Source: Planctomycetota bacterium (GTDB lineage Bacteria; Planctomycetota; UBA1135). From it: DNA of 7,761 nucleotides. A model generated the notes under the pieces. It saw nothing but the letters and a program-made list of their open reading frames with translations. It was not told where the DNA came from and made no database searches. The translations under genes and the position numbers were made by a program. Positions 6,906-7,761 of this stretch are shown here, one piece after another. Numbering within the stretch: position 1 is the first letter of the stretch; every line of letters begins with the position of its first letter. The stretch covers positions 1-7,761 of the forward strand of contig JAKVCF010000110.1 of the NCBI GenBank assembly GCA_022447335.1, given 5' to 3'.

Positions 6906-7761
6906 AAATCGGCTAGGGCCCCGTGTCCGGCGGCGCGCAGGCCTTGGGCCAACCCGCGAAAGCCACGCGTACGAGTTGCCAACCAACGGCCGCTCTCAAG
7001 CTGACCCGTGAATCGGTTGTCAGCGCGCATGCGCCCAATGCTCGCCACATCGTTTAGCAAGGTTTCGACCGATACCGGACCCTGATAGACCACGCAAACA
7101 CGACCCTGTGCATCTAGTAGCAAACTGCTCGGCAGATAACTCGGAGCACTTGCGCCCAGTATTTCACTGAAGAGTAACTGCAGCGCCTCGTATTGCTTCG
7201 GGTCAGTCGGACCCGCCAGCACTCCGTGACCGAGCTTTCCGATGACCTCTCGTGCACGATCTTGCTGCTCAACCGGATCTGTAGAGAGCGGCACCACACG
7301 CAGCCCTGCGGCCTGCAACCGATCCGAAGCATCGCGGAATTCCGCGAGCTCCTTGAAGCAATTTGCGCAAGATAGGCCCCAAAGATTGATCAACGTCGGG
7401 CCACCCTCGAAGTCGGCGACGGAGCGCTCCGGCCGATCATACGAAGGCAAGGGAAAGGCCGACATCGGCAGCCTGTCAATTAGCACAATGCGGCGCGCCT
7501 CACTTTCGGACATTCCTATCGCCGAAGTCGGTGCGCCAGCCATCGAAACAGCCTGCTCACGCTTCACTTCGACTGCATGTCCAGCCCCCTGCACCAAACG
7601 CCAAATACGGTCGACCGTCAAATCTTCATAGCGCTCCACTTGACCGTCTGGCCACACGACTTCGACTACGCAAACCTCATCTGAATCACCAAGTCCAAAG
7701 TGCATGAATCGCGTGCTCTGTGACAGATAACCATCGCCGGCACGCAATGATCTCACGCGAG
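6863..7761 (-). CDS. Second CRTAC1-type protein, C-terminal part: ASPIC/UnbV + complete TlpA-like domain (5' end beyond window)
   Basis: The frame is open at the right edge and ends at a TGA at 6865-6863, giving about 299 codons. A GTG at 7756 is inside the ASPIC/UnbV domain and is not a start: the sequence before it still matches copy A. Counting from that GTG codon, the ASPIC/UnbV end (RAGDGYLSQST to about 55) is followed by a linker, then a thioredoxin/TlpA-like domain with Cys130-x-x-Cys133 (SCANC), VVPLSTDP, the probable cis-Pro loop SYLPSSLLLD (Pro209) and VYQGPVSVETLL. A 50-residue helical tail (GLAQGLRAAGHGALADFYDKL) closes the protein. It shows what copy A lost: 109 residues after PKQ. 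The low ratio of amino-acid to silent changes against copy A suggests a functional gene. Whether this copy also carries the in-frame UGA lies outside the window. Confidence 0.88.
   Translation of the reverse strand, partial: RVRSLRAGDGYLSQSTRFMHFGLGDSDEVCVVEVVWPDGQVERYEDLTVDRIWRLVQGAGHAVEVKREQAVSMAGAPTSAIGMSESEARRIVLIDRLPMSAFPLPSYDRPERSVADFEGGPTLINLWGLSCANCFKELAEFRDASDRLQAAGLRVVPLSTDPVEQQDRAREVIGKLGHGVLAGPTDPKQYEALQLLFSEILGASAPSYLPSSLLLDAQGRVCVVYQGPVSVETLLNDVASIGRMRADNRFTGQLESGRWLATRTRGFRGLAQGLRAAGHGALADFYDKLATRDAAMRR
7192..7761 (-). repeat. Inverted repeat, right arm (copy B of the ASPIC-TlpA region)
   Basis: Partner of the left arm, read on the minus strand. The two arms are separated by 440 bp (6752-7191), which hold the decarboxylase remnant and the 3' end of the copy-B gene. 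The homology probably continues past the window, since the match is still perfect for the last 21 bases. Confidence 0.95.

Noticed and set aside
6182..7761. Insertion sequence or transposon explaining the inverted arms
   Set aside because: There is no transposase frame. The arms are protein-coding ASPIC/TlpA sequence, not terminal inverted repeats, and no target-site duplication can be assessed.

Overview
The window looks like an accessory chromosomal region of an uncultured, probably aquatic Gram-negative bacterium. The evidence is one clear lipoprotein signal (LVAC) and one weaker one, a secreted formylglycine-type sulfatase, an arylsulfotransferase-like beta-propeller protein, and large CRTAC1-type proteins (FG-GAP/VCBS repeats plus ASPIC/UnbV). 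Such gene sets are common in marine Planctomycetota, Verrucomicrobiota and some Proteobacteria. The phylum cannot be fixed from this sequence. No rRNA, tRNA, CRISPR array or transposase gene was found.

Layout: (1) 1-907, minus strand, the first 302 codons of an unrecognised exported protein that runs off the left edge. (2) 962-2413, plus strand, a sulfatase, divergent from gene 1. (3) 2459-3829, minus strand, a membrane-anchored arylsulfotransferase-like protein, convergent with the sulfatase. (4) 3922-6762, plus strand, divergent from gene 3, a CRTAC1-type lipoprotein with FG-GAP repeats, an ASPIC/UnbV domain and a thioredoxin/TlpA-like domain. (5) 6752-6905, plus strand, a short 3' remnant of what looks like a PLP-dependent decarboxylase gene. 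(6) 6863-7761, minus strand, the 3' part of a second CRTAC1/ASPIC/TlpA gene that runs off the right edge.

Two things stand out. First, gene 4 contains a single in-frame UGA at 5755-5757. Family-like sequence continues in the same frame on both sides, and a GC-rich hairpin with a GU-containing loop begins about 10 nt downstream. This is what a bacterial selenocysteine codon with a SECIS element looks like, although a simple nonsense mutation is not excluded. Second, the 3' part of gene 4 (6182-6751) is repeated in inverted orientation at 7192-7761 with 25 substitutions in 570 bp and no indels. 24 of these are transitions and 16 are synonymous. Gene 4 is cut at the end of this repeat and joined to the decarboxylase remnant, so the right-hand 1 kb is either a real inverted duplication or a chimeric assembly or amplification join.

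Functionally, a sulfatase and a sulfotransferase-like protein side by side suggest handling of sulfate esters outside the cytoplasm. The CRTAC1-TlpA lipoproteins would be calcium-binding, redox-active envelope proteins. A link between the two groups is inferred only from neighbourhood.
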